From assembly GCA_000226015.1 (NCBI GenBank), contig JH152938.1, positions 12,220-70,448 of the forward strand: DNA of 58,229 nucleotides. Reading direction: 5' to 3'. Source of the stretch: Mnemiopsis leidyi. Its lineage: Eukaryota > Ctenophora > Tentaculata > Lobata > Bolinopsidae. The notes beneath the pieces are model-generated. The model searched no databases. It was given only the letters and a program-made list of their open reading frames with translations, and was not told the origin of the DNA. A program made the translations under genes and the position numbers. This document shows, piece by piece, positions 1 through 26,024 of this stretch. Position 1 is the stretch's first letter; each line of letters opens with the position of its first letter.

Positions 1-1
1 T

Positions 2-79
2 TCCTTCTACTCGATATACCCCAGCAAGATAGATTATGTTTTTGCAGTAGCCAAGTACTTTGGCAATGATATTGAGTAA
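2..79 (+). other. open 25-codon stretch at window edge
   Basis: A reading frame is open from base 2 to a TAA at 77-79. Its residues (SKIDYVFAVAKYFGNDIE at the end) look protein-like, so it could be the last exon of an upstream gene. It does not match FRG1, and it is too short to identify. It may equally be chance within an FRG1 intron. Confidence 0.15.
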
Positions 80-450
80 TTTTTCTGACTGTAAATACGT
101 TATTTTTGAACTATTATCATTAATCCTTTGCTCAATCAATATTTCAATAGACTCTCAAAACATAGATACATACATCTGAACCAAGAAATCTGACACCTGC
201 TAGATGTTCAACACTGTACCTGAACTAGAGCTAGAGAACTTGGTGCCTAGTTGTCGGTGGTTAATTGAACTATTCGTCATTAACCAATCAACCAGTTCTG
301 GTTAGTTTAAGTCTGCTTGTGAATTAGATATTGGGTATTGGAGCTTTGTGCCTAGTTGTCCGGTAGCCGACAGTTGCAGCTGTATGACGTCACAGCAACT
401 GTCCCGCTAAGGTTTATTTATTGGCCCTGCCCTCCACATTCCCCTCGCAG

Positions 451-1590
451 TTAGCTATCAAGACGGGGTACGACAAGTTTTTGTCTGTTGCGCTCGACGG
501 TTCCATCAGTGGTCGATCTGAAGCGATCGGGACCCGGGAGGAATTTCAAATATCGTTTGATGACGGATTTCAGGTGAGATTTGTAGCGATACAGGGCCCT
601 GTTCGTGACATTGTTCAATTCAGACTACACTTTGTAGCATACATTATATACTTCTATATACACCTTGTATACATAAGTATACATAAGTGTATACATAAGT
701 GTATACCATGTTGCGTACCTTGCAATTGTATGCCCTATCAAATTACAAGTAAAATCAAGTATTATCGGCATGTCACAACTAACAATTATATTAATCAAGC
801 TATGTAGGTACTGAAGGGCTGCAATGGACGGTATGTCACGTTCAACACAGACGGAAGTATAGGATGTACCTCCGAGGAAATCAAAGAAAACAACAAAGTC
901 CTGGTCAGGACCAGGGGAGACAAGGTGTTTAAATGTTCTATTTTAGGCTCCGTACTTTCGTCCTGCTTTTCTTGTTTTAGATCTTCTATTTTTGATTAGT
1001 GTTTGTAATGAGTTGAAGTATGTGAGTGATTTAGACTGTACGATTTAATTGTTAACGTCATATCATTGTTACAGGATACAGTGTCTAGTAATTCATGAAC
1101 CATGTCATTATCTTGTACTGTAACAGTTAGGTTTCAATTTCGTTATTATTTCAACTATACAGTATACAATAAGCAGTCTTGCAAAAAATGAGCAAATTTG
1201 AAATAAGTAAGTAACTTAACAAATCTGTAAGTGACTCAACAACCAGTAAGTAAGTTCACAAATCAGTAAGTAAGTGCGATAACATCACACTTACACCAAG
1301 CAATCAACACTTAATCACCAGCCACTCCTCCCTACACCCCTCGTCACACTCTTACACTATGTCACACTCAGGAACGCAAGGTTGAAACTCTCGCCGAAAA
1401 GGAAAAACGCGGAAACGTCCGCGAGTACGAGACCAACTACGTTAAAATGTACCAGAAGTTCCAGGACAAGAAGCTGAAGATCTCCACTAACTGTGTCAAG
1501 GACTTGAAGGCAGCTCGAAAAGAGGGCAGGTTCCACGAGGAAATGCTAGATCGCCGAGAAAAGATGAAGAGTGACCGGTACTGTATGTGA
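451..1590 (+). CDS. FRG1: FRG1 homologue, last three exons (5' part outside window)
   Basis: FRG1 is a conserved nuclear/nucleolar, actin- and RNA-associated protein with a fascin-like beta-trefoil. Exons at 451-573, 808-924 and 1372-1590 are all phase 0 and have clean AG/GT borders. The first gives LAIKTGYDKFLSVALDG followed by GRSEAIGTREEF, close to the SGYGKYLGINSDG and GRSDAIGPREQW core of vertebrate FRG1. The last gives the NYVKMYQKFQDKKLKIS region and ends MKSDRYCM, matching the vertebrate end LKADRYCK. The N-terminal third (the lysine-rich nuclear-localisation region and start of the trefoil) is not recognisable in bases 1-450 and presumably lies upstream of the window. Identification is by residue pattern over about 150 residues and is firm. 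Confidence 0.93.
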
Positions 1591-2664
1591 CAACACACGT
1601 GATCCTTTACAAGTTCCGGTTTTACAAACTTTTCCGCCGCTCCAGAATTTTCTGGTTTTACAACCTTGTTACATGACAACTTTCTCTGCTAACCTCAAGT
1701 CAAAGTTCGCACGAGAGCCATCGGGTAGCCGTCTGCGATACGCCAAACCGTTAGACTGTTAATGGCTATTGCTGGCTAATAGCTATATGAGATAATCTGG
1801 AGCACTTTTGAGGATTGCTTCCTCGGTATTATTATACACTGTTTTAATATTTATAGCTCATTTTATAGATCTTTGGCTTAAGTTTTTGTGACGTATATGG
1901 CGACCCGTCCTACTGCAAGGTTAATTCAGTAAATCTTTTACGGTCGATAAGGATACTTAGCGTGTAATTAACTTATTTCTGTATTTCATGTTGATCGCCG
2001 TGCGCAAATTGTAAGACTTGACCGACCCATGTGCTACCGTCGATGTAATTTGGGACATGTGGGTCACGTTTACCAAATTGTGCGCACGCGCGGTCGAAAA
2101 TTTCATGTATCAATTTCCTTGCGCAGCATTTCCGAATGTGCTATTTAATTGTCACGTGACCTTATTTTCACGGTTGAAATTATTACGCTATTCGACTAAT
2201 TGAATGCAACTGTGTTGATTTAATAGGCTGACTGACTTCCGGCTAAGCCATGCAGTCTATCTCTGAAATGTTGTCTGCACAATCTTTAAAGATACAGTGG
2301 GTGAGCCGCGCAGAGTGACAGTTATGTCATCTCCGGTTCATGCGATATATCCAATGTGTAAGCCCGAGTGTATGCATAAACACACACATATCATGATAAA
2401 TTATATTTTGGTGCTGCCCTACTGCCAGCTCTGTGTCTCACTGCTCCGAGGCTACATCCAACCCTACACCTCCCATGAACACCTGGCAATCTCTCTTACA
2501 CGCGGCCCGGTGAAATCCCGCTTACTTCTCAGCCAATCCTCGTTTGGCCTTACATTTTTATCGCATTACGTAATTGATGTACATATTTCGGGGTTATTGA
2601 CACTGTTTTTTGTGTGTAGCATGTAGTGACAAGGGATAGTTGGTGGTCTTGAGATGGTGGTGTC
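1591..2664. other. FRG1 3' flank to formin 5' flank, no gene
   Basis: I see no coding exon here. About 1990-2160 is locally richer in CpG-containing words (GCGCACGCGCGG near 2080) than the surrounding AT-rich DNA and could hold the formin promoter. This is a suggestion from composition only. Confidence 0.3.
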
Positions 2665-17034
<14,370 letters not shown>

Positions 17035-17677
17035 GTTGTATAGCGAGTGTGTTTTTCTGTGTGTATGTGTGTGGAAATAAAATACAACCAGTCATATCTG
17101 ATCATGTGACCAAAATGATTATTTTTTCTGATTTACGCCTCTAACATTTTTGTAGTACCTTTTGATTTAGAGCTACTTTTTGAGCCCAAGAAGCCTTTTG
17201 TAATTCTTAACTTACTTTAGCGAACCATTTAGGAAAGACAAGTTAGTCATTCACCGGTAGTATCGCTTTTTAAAAGGCACACCAAAAACTTTTGAACGAG
17301 TTTCCAATTACAAAATCAATAATCACATAAAAGTCCGGTAACTTGCACACATTAAGACATGGTGATAAAGACTTACAAAGACATGATGTTGATTTCTAAC
17401 GAAGTAAAAAAACATTTATAAGGCGAAAATTATAAAGCGAAGAAAGTGAAACGAATCTCAGTTCAGTCATTCACCGTACGATAAACACATAATAATTCCT
17501 CCATGTTTTATGTTCACGTATGCCCAAAAATCCGCTAAAAGATCAAAGGAAAATCAATGCGCCAACAGATGCTTCAACGCAAATTATATCTTCTATTTTT
17601 ACACATGTGTTATTTCCGTATATCAGAGATTCTTTTTACTTCCAGCAACAGATGCTACACTCTACATCAGTCACATT

Positions 17678-19605
17678 TCATCTTCTCTTACATTCGTGGT
17701 TGACGTATGTCATATTTTTTTCTTTTCTGCTGTCGGCCTCGGCATTGATGTCGTCTCGTCTCATATTTACATATGTCCCAAAATCCTCCTTTCTCTCGAC
17801 AGAATATGATTCTACGAGCTCATTTTTTTTCTTAGGACGATTGATGGCACGATCAGTATTCACATATGTTCCAACATCTTTATTTCTTCCGACAGCAGAT
17901 GCTTCAACGTACTCATCTTCTTTCTTGGCACGATTGATATACACGTATGTTCCAAAATCTTCCGTTTTTCCTACAACAGATGCTTTGACGTACTCATCTT
18001 CTCTATTAGTGCGTTCAATATTCACATATGTCCCGAAATCCTCCGTTCGTCCGACGACAGGTGTTGTCGGGTGTTCTACAACCCGTTCAGATGCCCTAAC
18101 GTCCTGGGTCTGTGCGTTGCTGTCCGTTCTCTCCCGCGTCTCTTCTTTGTCCTCTCCCATATCTCTCCTTACCTTTATAAAAACAGCTGTAAGCACCAGA
18201 ATGAACAAGAATCCTCCGACGACTCCACCCACAGTAACTGGCATATTAAGGTTCTTCTTACGACAGTTTTCTTCTTCAGTCGTTGTGTTTTCATGACAAA
18301 CTTTAATGCCATTGTCCGAACAATTGTAATATCCATCCTCCGGTTTGCAATAGATGGTGCATTCTGGCCCGTAAAAGAACTGCTTGCACTTATCGCAATT
18401 CTCACCCTCTTTGTTCCTGTTTTCACATCTGTTACAGTCACTTCCTGCTTTCCCAGAAGCACAGATCTTTTGTCCGTTGGTTTGGTTGCAAGTAAAGTTG
18501 CCAGATACCGGTTCACAGTTGATGTCACACTTTTCAGCAGGATAAAAGTGTTGTTTACAGAGTTTTCCTCCATATTTATCACAAGTGTAGTTGTCGGTTT
18601 CTTGACAAAACTTAGAGCAATCATCTCCGTAATGGTTAGAGATACACTCTTCACAATCAGATCCTGTTCTGTTTTGAAGACATTGTTTTTGTCCTTGATC
18701 AGTGCAGGTGTATCTATTTGGGGCAGGAGGACAATACACCTTACAAGTTTCTTTAGGGTAGTAATTTTCAGCACAGTTTTCACAGTTATTTCCTTTAAAC
18801 TGTTCATAACAAACAGCACAGTCTTCTCCATTCCTCCTTTCTTCACAGATCTTTACTCCATTAGAACTACAGGTATAAAATCCTGACAGAGGTTTGCAGT
18901 ATGTTGTGCAGTCTGCTCCAAATCGGTATGTAACACAAGAGTTACATCCTAAACCTGTAAAGTAGGTATCACAGCTCGTCAATCTATACTGTATCGTAAA
19001 TCCCACTTCTCCGCCACTTCCCTTGGGCATAGTGTATAGGTTTGAGTCCCACTCAGACGATACTGCTTTCTGTGAAAAAGGTACTATCAAGTCCGTCCAT
19101 GTACTTTCAAGATCGTCCGACCCAGCATTTTTATCCCAAGCTTCGAATGATATCATAATACTCTTCCCTGTTGGAATTTGCACTTCAAATGTCTTGTCAA
19201 GTTCAGGAACTGTAGAGAAGTAGATTGTATTTTTGTTTCCATGATATTCATCTCCAGCTATATTAACAGTGTTTATCGGACCGTGTAGCTTAGTTCCATC
19301 TTCGTCTTCAATAACCACATTCTTGAAGTAAAAGTCACATCCACCTTCTCCACAACCTGACGTGTCTTCATACTTTGCAAACTGTATTTCTCCCTGTCCA
19401 CTGCATTGTATAGTTGTCTGGAGTATTTGAAAAAACTTTAAGAAAGATATTAATATATTAATGAGACCAGTTATTAATTAAGGGGTCTTTGATGGGAAAT
19501 CTTTATTTAATATCATAACTTTTTAATCTTTTATTTCATGTTAAAAGTGACAATTCTTACCATAATAGAAGTCAGGCAAACAAAGGCCAGAAGAGTGAAC
19601 TTCAT
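17678..19605 (-). CDS. DSL-array membrane receptor A (MNNL, five DSL-like modules, YVN-repeat tail)
   Basis: Signal-peptide exon 19561-19605 (MKFTLLAFVCLTSIM) joins exon 17678-19417 in phase 0, giving about 594 residues. The ectodomain starts with an MNNL/C2-like domain (CDFYFKNVVIEDEDG, then MISFEAWDK) running into YRLTSCDTYFTGLGC, as MNNL runs into DSL in Delta and Jagged. Five six-cysteine modules follow with DSL spacing: C-x8/9-C-x3-C-x7/9-C-x7-C-x8/9-C, for example NHYGDDCSKFC then YTCDKYGGKLC. A glycine-rich membrane helix (VGGVVGGFLFILVLTAVFI) precedes a basic stop-transfer and a tail of about 150 residues. The tail holds four imperfect repeats of about 28 residues carrying GTYVNIER, GTYVYINR, GTYVNTDR and GTYVNMRR, plus a terminal TYVNHE. 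YxN is the Grb2-SH2 docking pattern. Both exons look intact. Function is unknown; a Notch-ligand-derived adhesion or recognition receptor is likely. Confidence 0.85.
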
Positions 19606-22180
19606 CGCGAAACTACGTCCTAGCTGGTCATAATCCTGAGTTGTGGCAGGTATCTCAATAACAGAGTCGTAACCTAGAAAAAGAATATCTATCTATACTG
19701 GCTGAATGCTGTTCCGGCGGTGCCGATGTGATAGTTTTTTACCTTGAGTAGATCTGAAATCTGAATAGAATGTGTACGTTGAACCTAACACCGAGCAATA
19801 TGTCGTGCTTTTTTTCCTCTAGAAAAAAGGGAGCAGGCAAAAGTCTCTTTCCTTCTGGTTGGCCTTATAGTTTATACCTCTTGTTTAGAATTTAGATCAA
19901 CAGATTTTAACAAGTTTAGCGGGAAACAGTTGGTGTGTTAACTCAGTTGTGGAATATGTCAAATGCACGAATGCATGCCAAAAAATAAACATTTTTGTGG
20001 ACAATTAAATCAATGATAAATTTAACTCGTACAACTTCCGAAATATTCCGTGCGTAGCTCGGACATCTTTAGGAGCTGGTGAGTACCAAGCATAATTCAT
20101 CACCGCCTGATATGCAAGTTCTGTTCCAATCACAGCTTGGTAACCTGGACTGCCGGCCTCGGACGGGGTTCGAACACCGGTTCTTTAACGTGGGAAGCGA
20201 GTGCTAGTACCACTACACCACGTTCATTTTTCACGTATTCTGGTCTTTTAATATCTTGGACATTGAATAACGTGCTTTTAGCCACCATTAGGCTCTATGG
20301 TGTAGTGTTACGTTTCGCGGTTCATACAGTGATCATATGATTGATTTCGACAAAAACGTTTTACTTGATATTTATGGTCCCAGTGTCCCATTCGCGATAT
20401 TTGGGTGGTTAGTTGCTTCCGCGATAATAATAATAATGATGAAAATAATGATGATAACGCTGGATGTGTATTGTGTGTCGCCTCAATGCGGGAGTTTAAT
20501 ATGGCAAATTTACAAATACTTTGTTTTACTCCAAAATTCTTGGACTTAACACATTGTATGGTTTATGTTATCAAAATTTATATAAAATTGCAGTAAAATG
20601 TTTTATAGTACGAGTGATTTTTATGTAACATAATATGTAAAGTATTCTAAAGCGTTCGTTTTTAATTTCCTGCATTAGTTCAATAAGTTTTGATTAGACC
20701 AACCTCTATCCGCATATCGTTGAGGGTTTCTGCAACTGATTGTGCTATAGTAATGTTCTACTACAATGTTCTTAAGCAATGTTCTTTAGCAAGGTTTCAA
20801 TGCTTTTAGCGATGTCTCTAAGTTCAGTGTTCTATAGCAATATTTTTATGTTCTAAGTTTTATAGAAATGCCTTTAAGTTCAATGTTTTTTAGTTCAATG
20901 TCCCATAGGGCATAGCAATGTTTCTAAGTTTACTGATCTATATGACCTTATGGTGGAAAACTAAGCTAAGGAAGCACATACCTACTCTACCACACTGCCT
21001 TATTTCCTTAACGAGCGGTTGATTTTTTTGAAGTTGAGTAGTTATTGGAGCTAATAAAACTTGTTTGTACTTCCCATTCTTATTCTTGGTAGTTTGGCAG
21101 GCCTGTACCATTCTCCTTGCCTTAATTAGGCGTTGAAAGAGACCTCAGCCAGAAAACCACGTGCACAGTTGACTAGAATACATTGGATTTTCTTACTATC
21201 GACATGATGAAAACAAATGCCATAATACCAAAATAAGTAATAATTTCAGTCCATTACGAAGCAAAAATTAGTAACAGTTTTATTGGGCATAAAACTTTCA
21301 TGAATGTCCTTGAATGATAGATTTATGACATTGAATTCAACATGGCCATTGCTTGTTTTTATTTTTTTCAATTTCAAAATTCAAATAGTTATACATCATC
21401 ATAAGTTACAGATTATAAGTTCAAGACAAAGAAGCTCACTCAAACGAGTATAGATGTAGGACAGTTCCAACATGTTGTGTAAGGAACTAAAAATATGTTC
21501 AATGATCATGTATGACCATTTATGCTATACCCAACACACGGTGACGAAACCATATTGACGTTGGGGCCGTTGGGACTTGGGAACATCTTAGATGTCTCTC
21601 TGCTCAAAAAACAATTTAAAACAAAACAATTCAAGTTTATTCAATCTATAGTACACAATCTCACACACAAAATGAACACACAAACCAAGATATTAACAGC
21701 ATAATCAATACTGCCTTAAAAATAGTTTGTGCAATACGTCCATGGCCCAGTGAGTCAATAGTCGCAGAAAATACCAATGTCAACGAAATATTAAAACAAT
21801 AATTACACTACATCATAAAGATTGGAGATTCCTCAGAATCAAAGAAAACGCCAGCAATCATTATTATTATTATTATTATCATAGTACTGGAACAATTCAT
21901 TTACTGAATTAGTCAGACATGTTAAAAAATCATCAGTACATTGTAAACTTGATTATTGTTTAATTAAGTGTACTCAAGGAAATTGCTTCGAAATGTGATT
22001 TTTACTATAGAGAGGAGATATTTTCTAATTTGATATAATACGTTCTCAAGTATGTCCCAAAATCCTCTTCTATCAAAATACTAACACTATACTAAATAAA
22101 AAAACAAAAAACAAATGCTTGAACGCATATACAATATACATGTCTTATTTCGATTTCCTAAATCATAACTTTCTCACTTC
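19606..22180. other. spacer between genes A and B
   Basis: This is 2.6 kb of AT-rich DNA. It contains a tRNA-Gly-like relic (20154-20226), loosely repeated TTCTAAGTTCAATGTT-like words at 20750-20930 and a short ATT run near 21861. I see no convincing coding exon. Confidence 0.5.
20154..20226 (-). pseudogene. degenerate tRNA-Gly-like element (possible SINE head)
   Basis: On the minus strand an A-box (TGGTGTAGTGG) and a B-box (TGTTCGAACCC) are spaced as in a tRNA. The middle (ACTCGCTTCCCACG) resembles the anticodon arm of tRNA-Gly, here with CCC. The T stem has a mismatch and no matching seven-base acceptor stem can be formed, so it is not a working tRNA. A tRNA-derived SINE promoter is an alternative. 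Confidence 0.5.
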
Positions 22181-24083
22181 TCATATACGATCAAAAGTCT
22201 TGTTTTCTCCGGCGACAGATACATTAACGTAAACATCTTCATACTTGACACATCTTTTGTTCATATACGTCCCAGGATACTCTTTTCTTCCTACGATTGA
22301 TGCTTCTACATACGTATCTTCTTTCTCGGCACACTCTGCTTTTACATAAATCCCATAATCTTCTGATTTTTGAACGAATATTTCTTCCTTCTTGACAGGC
22401 CTTTTGTTCATGTTTTTTCCACAATCCTTTCTTCTTTCTACGACAGATGCATTTAGATACATACCTTCATTCTTGACGCTACCTTTATTTATGTACATCC
22501 CGGATTCATCTTCCCTTCCGACGGCAGATGCATTAACACATGCACCTTTATAATTTATACCGCACTCTGCTTTAACATAAATCCCGAAATCGTCTTGTCT
22601 ACCGACGGCATATGCTTCAACGTACACAGCTTGTTTCTTGAAACTCTCCCCATTTTTGAATTCAACCGAATATTTTTTTTCATCTATTTTAACAGTTGAA
22701 TCCCCTAAGCATAATTCTTCGTTTTTTCGGTTCCTACTTTTTGTATCCATGAAGGCCTCATAACCGTCTTCTGCTTTGCTTTGTGCTGCCAGTTCTGTCG
22801 TCTCAACCTCCCGGGTCTGTTCGTTGCTGTCCGTTCTCTTCCGCCTCTCTTCTTTGTCTTCTCCCATATCTCTCCTTACCTTTATGAAAACAGCTGTAAG
22901 CATCAAAAGGAAAAACAATCCTCCGCCCCCTCCACCAACAATAACTGACAAATTAAGGTTTTTCTTACGACAGTTTTCTTTTGCAGTCGTTGTGTTGTCA
23001 TAACAAACTTTCGTGCCATTTTCCGAACAATTGTAATATCCAATTTCCGGTTTGCAATAGATGGTGCATTCTGGCCCGTAAAAGAACTGCTTGCAGTTAT
23101 CGCAATTCTGGCCCTCTTTGTTCATGTTTTCACATCTGTCACAGTCACTGCCAGCTTTCCCAGAAGCACAGATCTTTTGTCCGGTCGTTTGGTTGCAAGT
23201 AAAGTTGCCAGGTACTGGTTCACAGTTTATGTCACACTTTTCAGCAGGATAAAAGTGTTGTTTACAGAGTTTTCCTCCATATTCATCGCAAGTGTAGTTG
23301 TCTGTTTCTTGACAAAACTTAGAGCAATCATCTCCGTAATGGTTAGAGGTACACTCTTCACAATCAGATCCTTGGCGGTTTCTAACACAAGAGTTACATC
23401 CTAGACCTGTAAAGTAGGTATCGCAGCTCGTCAATCTATACTCGAACGTAAATTTCGCCCCTTCCAAATTTATCATATAGTAGACCAGTTTGGTCCGCCA
23501 ATTTGACACATATGTTTCTGAAAAGGGTACTTCCAAGTGTGTCCATGTTTCTTCGTGATCATTCTTATTTCCGTCAGCATCTTTATCCCATGCTTCAAAC
23601 GATATCGTTATATTTTTCCCTGTCGGAATGTGGACTTCAAATGCCTTGTCTAGTTGAGGTACCGTAGAGAAGTAGATCTTATCTTTATTTCCGTGATATT
23701 CACTTATATGTTCTGTCTTGTCCACTCTGTGTAGCACATTTCCATCCTCGACTTTTATCACCACATTCCTAAAGTAAAAGTCACATCCACCTTCCCCACA
23801 ACCTGACGGATCTTCATACTCCAAAAACAGGATTTCTCCCTTGCCACCGCACTCTATCTTCTGGTAATATGTTATGTTGCGTTGTTATTTAAGAGCGAAA
23901 TTAATTAAGACTGTTTAAAGACCGAATTTATGAAAATCTTGAAATTCATTGATGCAAATACGTTTCCAATCTTGCCTCAAATTATAATTACATAATGGCC
24001 TAATGCCTTTTTAACATTCTGGTGATAACAGAAATGATTCTTACCGTTATACAAGTCAAAAGACACAGAAATATTAGCTTCAT
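22181..24083 (-). CDS. DSL-array membrane receptor B (three DSL-like modules, YVN/YVKA-repeat tail)
   Basis: Signal exon 24045-24083 (MKLIFLCLLTCIT) and main exon 22181-23860 join in phase 0, about 572 residues. It has the same MNNL-like start (CDFYFRNVVIKVEDG, ISFEAWDKD) as its neighbours. After the first cysteines (TGLGCNSCVRNRQGSDC), the first two DSL modules present in A, C, D and E are absent, leaving three; the fusion point retains the end of module 2. A polyglycine membrane helix (VIVGGGGGGLFFLLMLTAVFI) is followed by the longest tail in the array. It has repeats alternating YVKAE, YINKG, YLNAS, YVEAS, YMNKR and YVNVS, the same repeat class as A. The frame is open throughout and both splice sites are canonical. 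It is the best-preserved member together with A. Confidence 0.85.
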
Positions 24084-24348
24084 TCTGCACTGTAACTGCC
24101 TTTCAACCAGCTATATCCGCTGAAGTTGAACAATCGTGACGATGCAAAACGATGTAAATGCCAGAAGACAGTGTGACTGCTTGTCCAGACGGTTAATTGT
24201 TTTTGGCCTTGAGTAGTTCTTGTCGCATTGTAGATATCACTTCCCTTTCCTATATAACGTTGGACTTGCACTTCCCTGCTCGTATTGTCTTAAATCAAGA
24301 CGAATACCTCGATTAAAGAAATGTTCCTCAACAGGACGCAAATTTAAC

Positions 24349-24421
24349 TCACTGAGAAGGTATCTTAGCTATTACACTATCTGTACTGAGAAGGTATCTT
24401 AGCTATTACACTATCTGTACT
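24349..24421. repeat. 34-bp direct tandem duplication
   Basis: The stretch beginning ACTGAGAAGGTATCTTAGC occurs twice head to tail in the 5' flank of gene B. It marks a local slippage duplication with no evident function. Confidence 0.8.
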
Positions 24422-24731
24422 TAAGTATGTTCTGGGACGTTTATACGTGCGGTAGTATAGGTATGACCAACCATTGGCGTCATCATTTTACTGCAATGGA
24501 TTGCAATTGATGTTCTCGTACTAGTTTTTATAGTATCAGTTCAATAAGACGGACTACAGTTATGGAAAAAAGATCTATTAGTTTTGACCATTGTAATATG
24601 ACCGGATCATTAGCCTCTCTTCTCAGAAAATTAGAGTTAAGACATTCTCAGGCGGCGCGGTAGAAGATTCTACAATGTAGAATCTACATATCCGAGGATA
24701 GTCTTCTTGAGTAGGTCATAGTACATGGTAC

Positions 24732-25886
24732 ATGTTGAAGTCTTAATCTGCACTCCATGGCGTTGCAAAGCCTTGTTGTTGTATTACTGTATACACTTCA
24801 CAGGTATGTAACGTTCAGGATACAAATCAGGGTGACCAAGCATGTCCAAGGTAACTTTATCAGGTATGTCAGGCATACCTCAAGGTAACTTTCTCAGGTA
24901 TGTCACGCATACCTCATTACCTCGGGTTCAAGATTGGTACTAGTTGATGCCTTGGGCAGACAAAAGTCGAAACCCATAGGTTGAAAGATGCGGGTCACAT
25001 CTGACTACTTGATTGAGCCCCTCAATGATACAGGGAACCGATTTCACAAACTTAGGAGCAAAAGGTAGCGTTCAAGAATATCCTCATCCAGATTACTTTA
25101 CTGGACATCATACCAATACTTGTATTGGACCTCATCGATTAAGATCATCCCGTTTTATTAGCAGTAATGAAAATAACAGTTCAACAATCATCAACAACGA
25201 AAACATTTACAACAGCAACGAATATAACATCGCATCAGCCAAAAATACAACAACAGTACTTGAAACTAAAAAAGCTGTGAGGTCGTTATTCGTTAAAAGA
25301 ACCAATCAAAATATGTACCAAAATCATCTAAGCCATAGCAAGCTGTAAGTTCAAAAACTTTATCTGCATTGCAAAATCTACGAAAATAATTTTCTACAAA
25401 TTACCAGGATCACCATAAACTAAATTCAGGGATGTATATGTAATATATGTAATATGTATTATGTAATAATATATATGTAATATGTATATGTAATATCTTA
25501 TTTAGAGAATCAAATTACGGTCATTTTGATTACATAAACAGAACGTCAAGTATGACAATAATTTTTTTCGGGGACTTCTGAAATTAATTACCCCGTTAGG
25601 GAAGTTGACATCTCTAAAAATAACCGCAACAAAAAAAATATTACAGCTATGCACTCAGCAACAACTAGAACATCTAACAACAGCGACATTATCAACGTAA
25701 ATTACATGCATCTTAGACATTTAAAATGATAATAGTTTAGTAGTTAATTAAGTAACAAGAATTAGCTTTACTGTACCTATATCGTGATTTTTACATGGTC
25801 TTTATACGGATAATCAAGTTAAGACCATTGATGCTAGAGGAGCCCAAAATTACTAGTATTATTTGAGAGCGGCCGAATCAGATAGT
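24732..25886. repeat. array spacer repeat, copy 1
   Basis: This is one of three near-identical spacers, each beginning ATGTTGAAGTCTTAAT and running to the 3' end of a C/D-type receptor gene. This copy carries an extra AT-rich insertion at about 25434-25497 (TATATGTAATATATG words) that copies 2 and 3 lack. No protein is evident in it. Confidence 0.9.
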
Positions 25887-26024
25887 TCAAAGTTTCTCAG
25901 TTACTACATCAGTTACAGTAAGGTAGGTCGCATCTTCTCCCTCAATCTCCATCGCATTATTGGTGTGTCCCCTTAGTGTGTTGTTTCTGTAGCTTACCAT
26001 GTCCACTTCATTTCTGTTTCCTAC
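25887..26024 (-). pseudogene. 3' stub of a C-type DSL receptor gene
   Basis: These 138 bases reproduce the last 45 codons and stop of gene C (compare 27111-27248) with one visible amino-acid change (Gly to Glu in VGNRNEVDMVSY). Homology stops abruptly at CCTAC and the sequence switches to spacer copy 2. The rest of the gene is absent, so this is a duplication breakpoint remnant. Confidence 0.9.

Noticed and set aside
18071..18886. Long open frame antisense to gene A (271 codons)
   Set aside because: It lies opposite the cysteine-rich DSL modules, and similar frames recur opposite B, C, D and E (for example 34816-35559). The period and composition are explained by codon bias of the repeated modules; no independent motif or splice signal is seen.
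20101..20226. Functional tRNA-Gly gene
   Set aside because: The B-box and A-box are good, but the T stem has a mismatch and no acceptor stem can be formed.
25013..25348. 111-codon frame in array spacer copy 1
   Set aside because: The spacer is triplicated, but frame and start are not maintained in copies 2 and 3, and the residues are N/T/S-rich as expected from AT-rich DNA.
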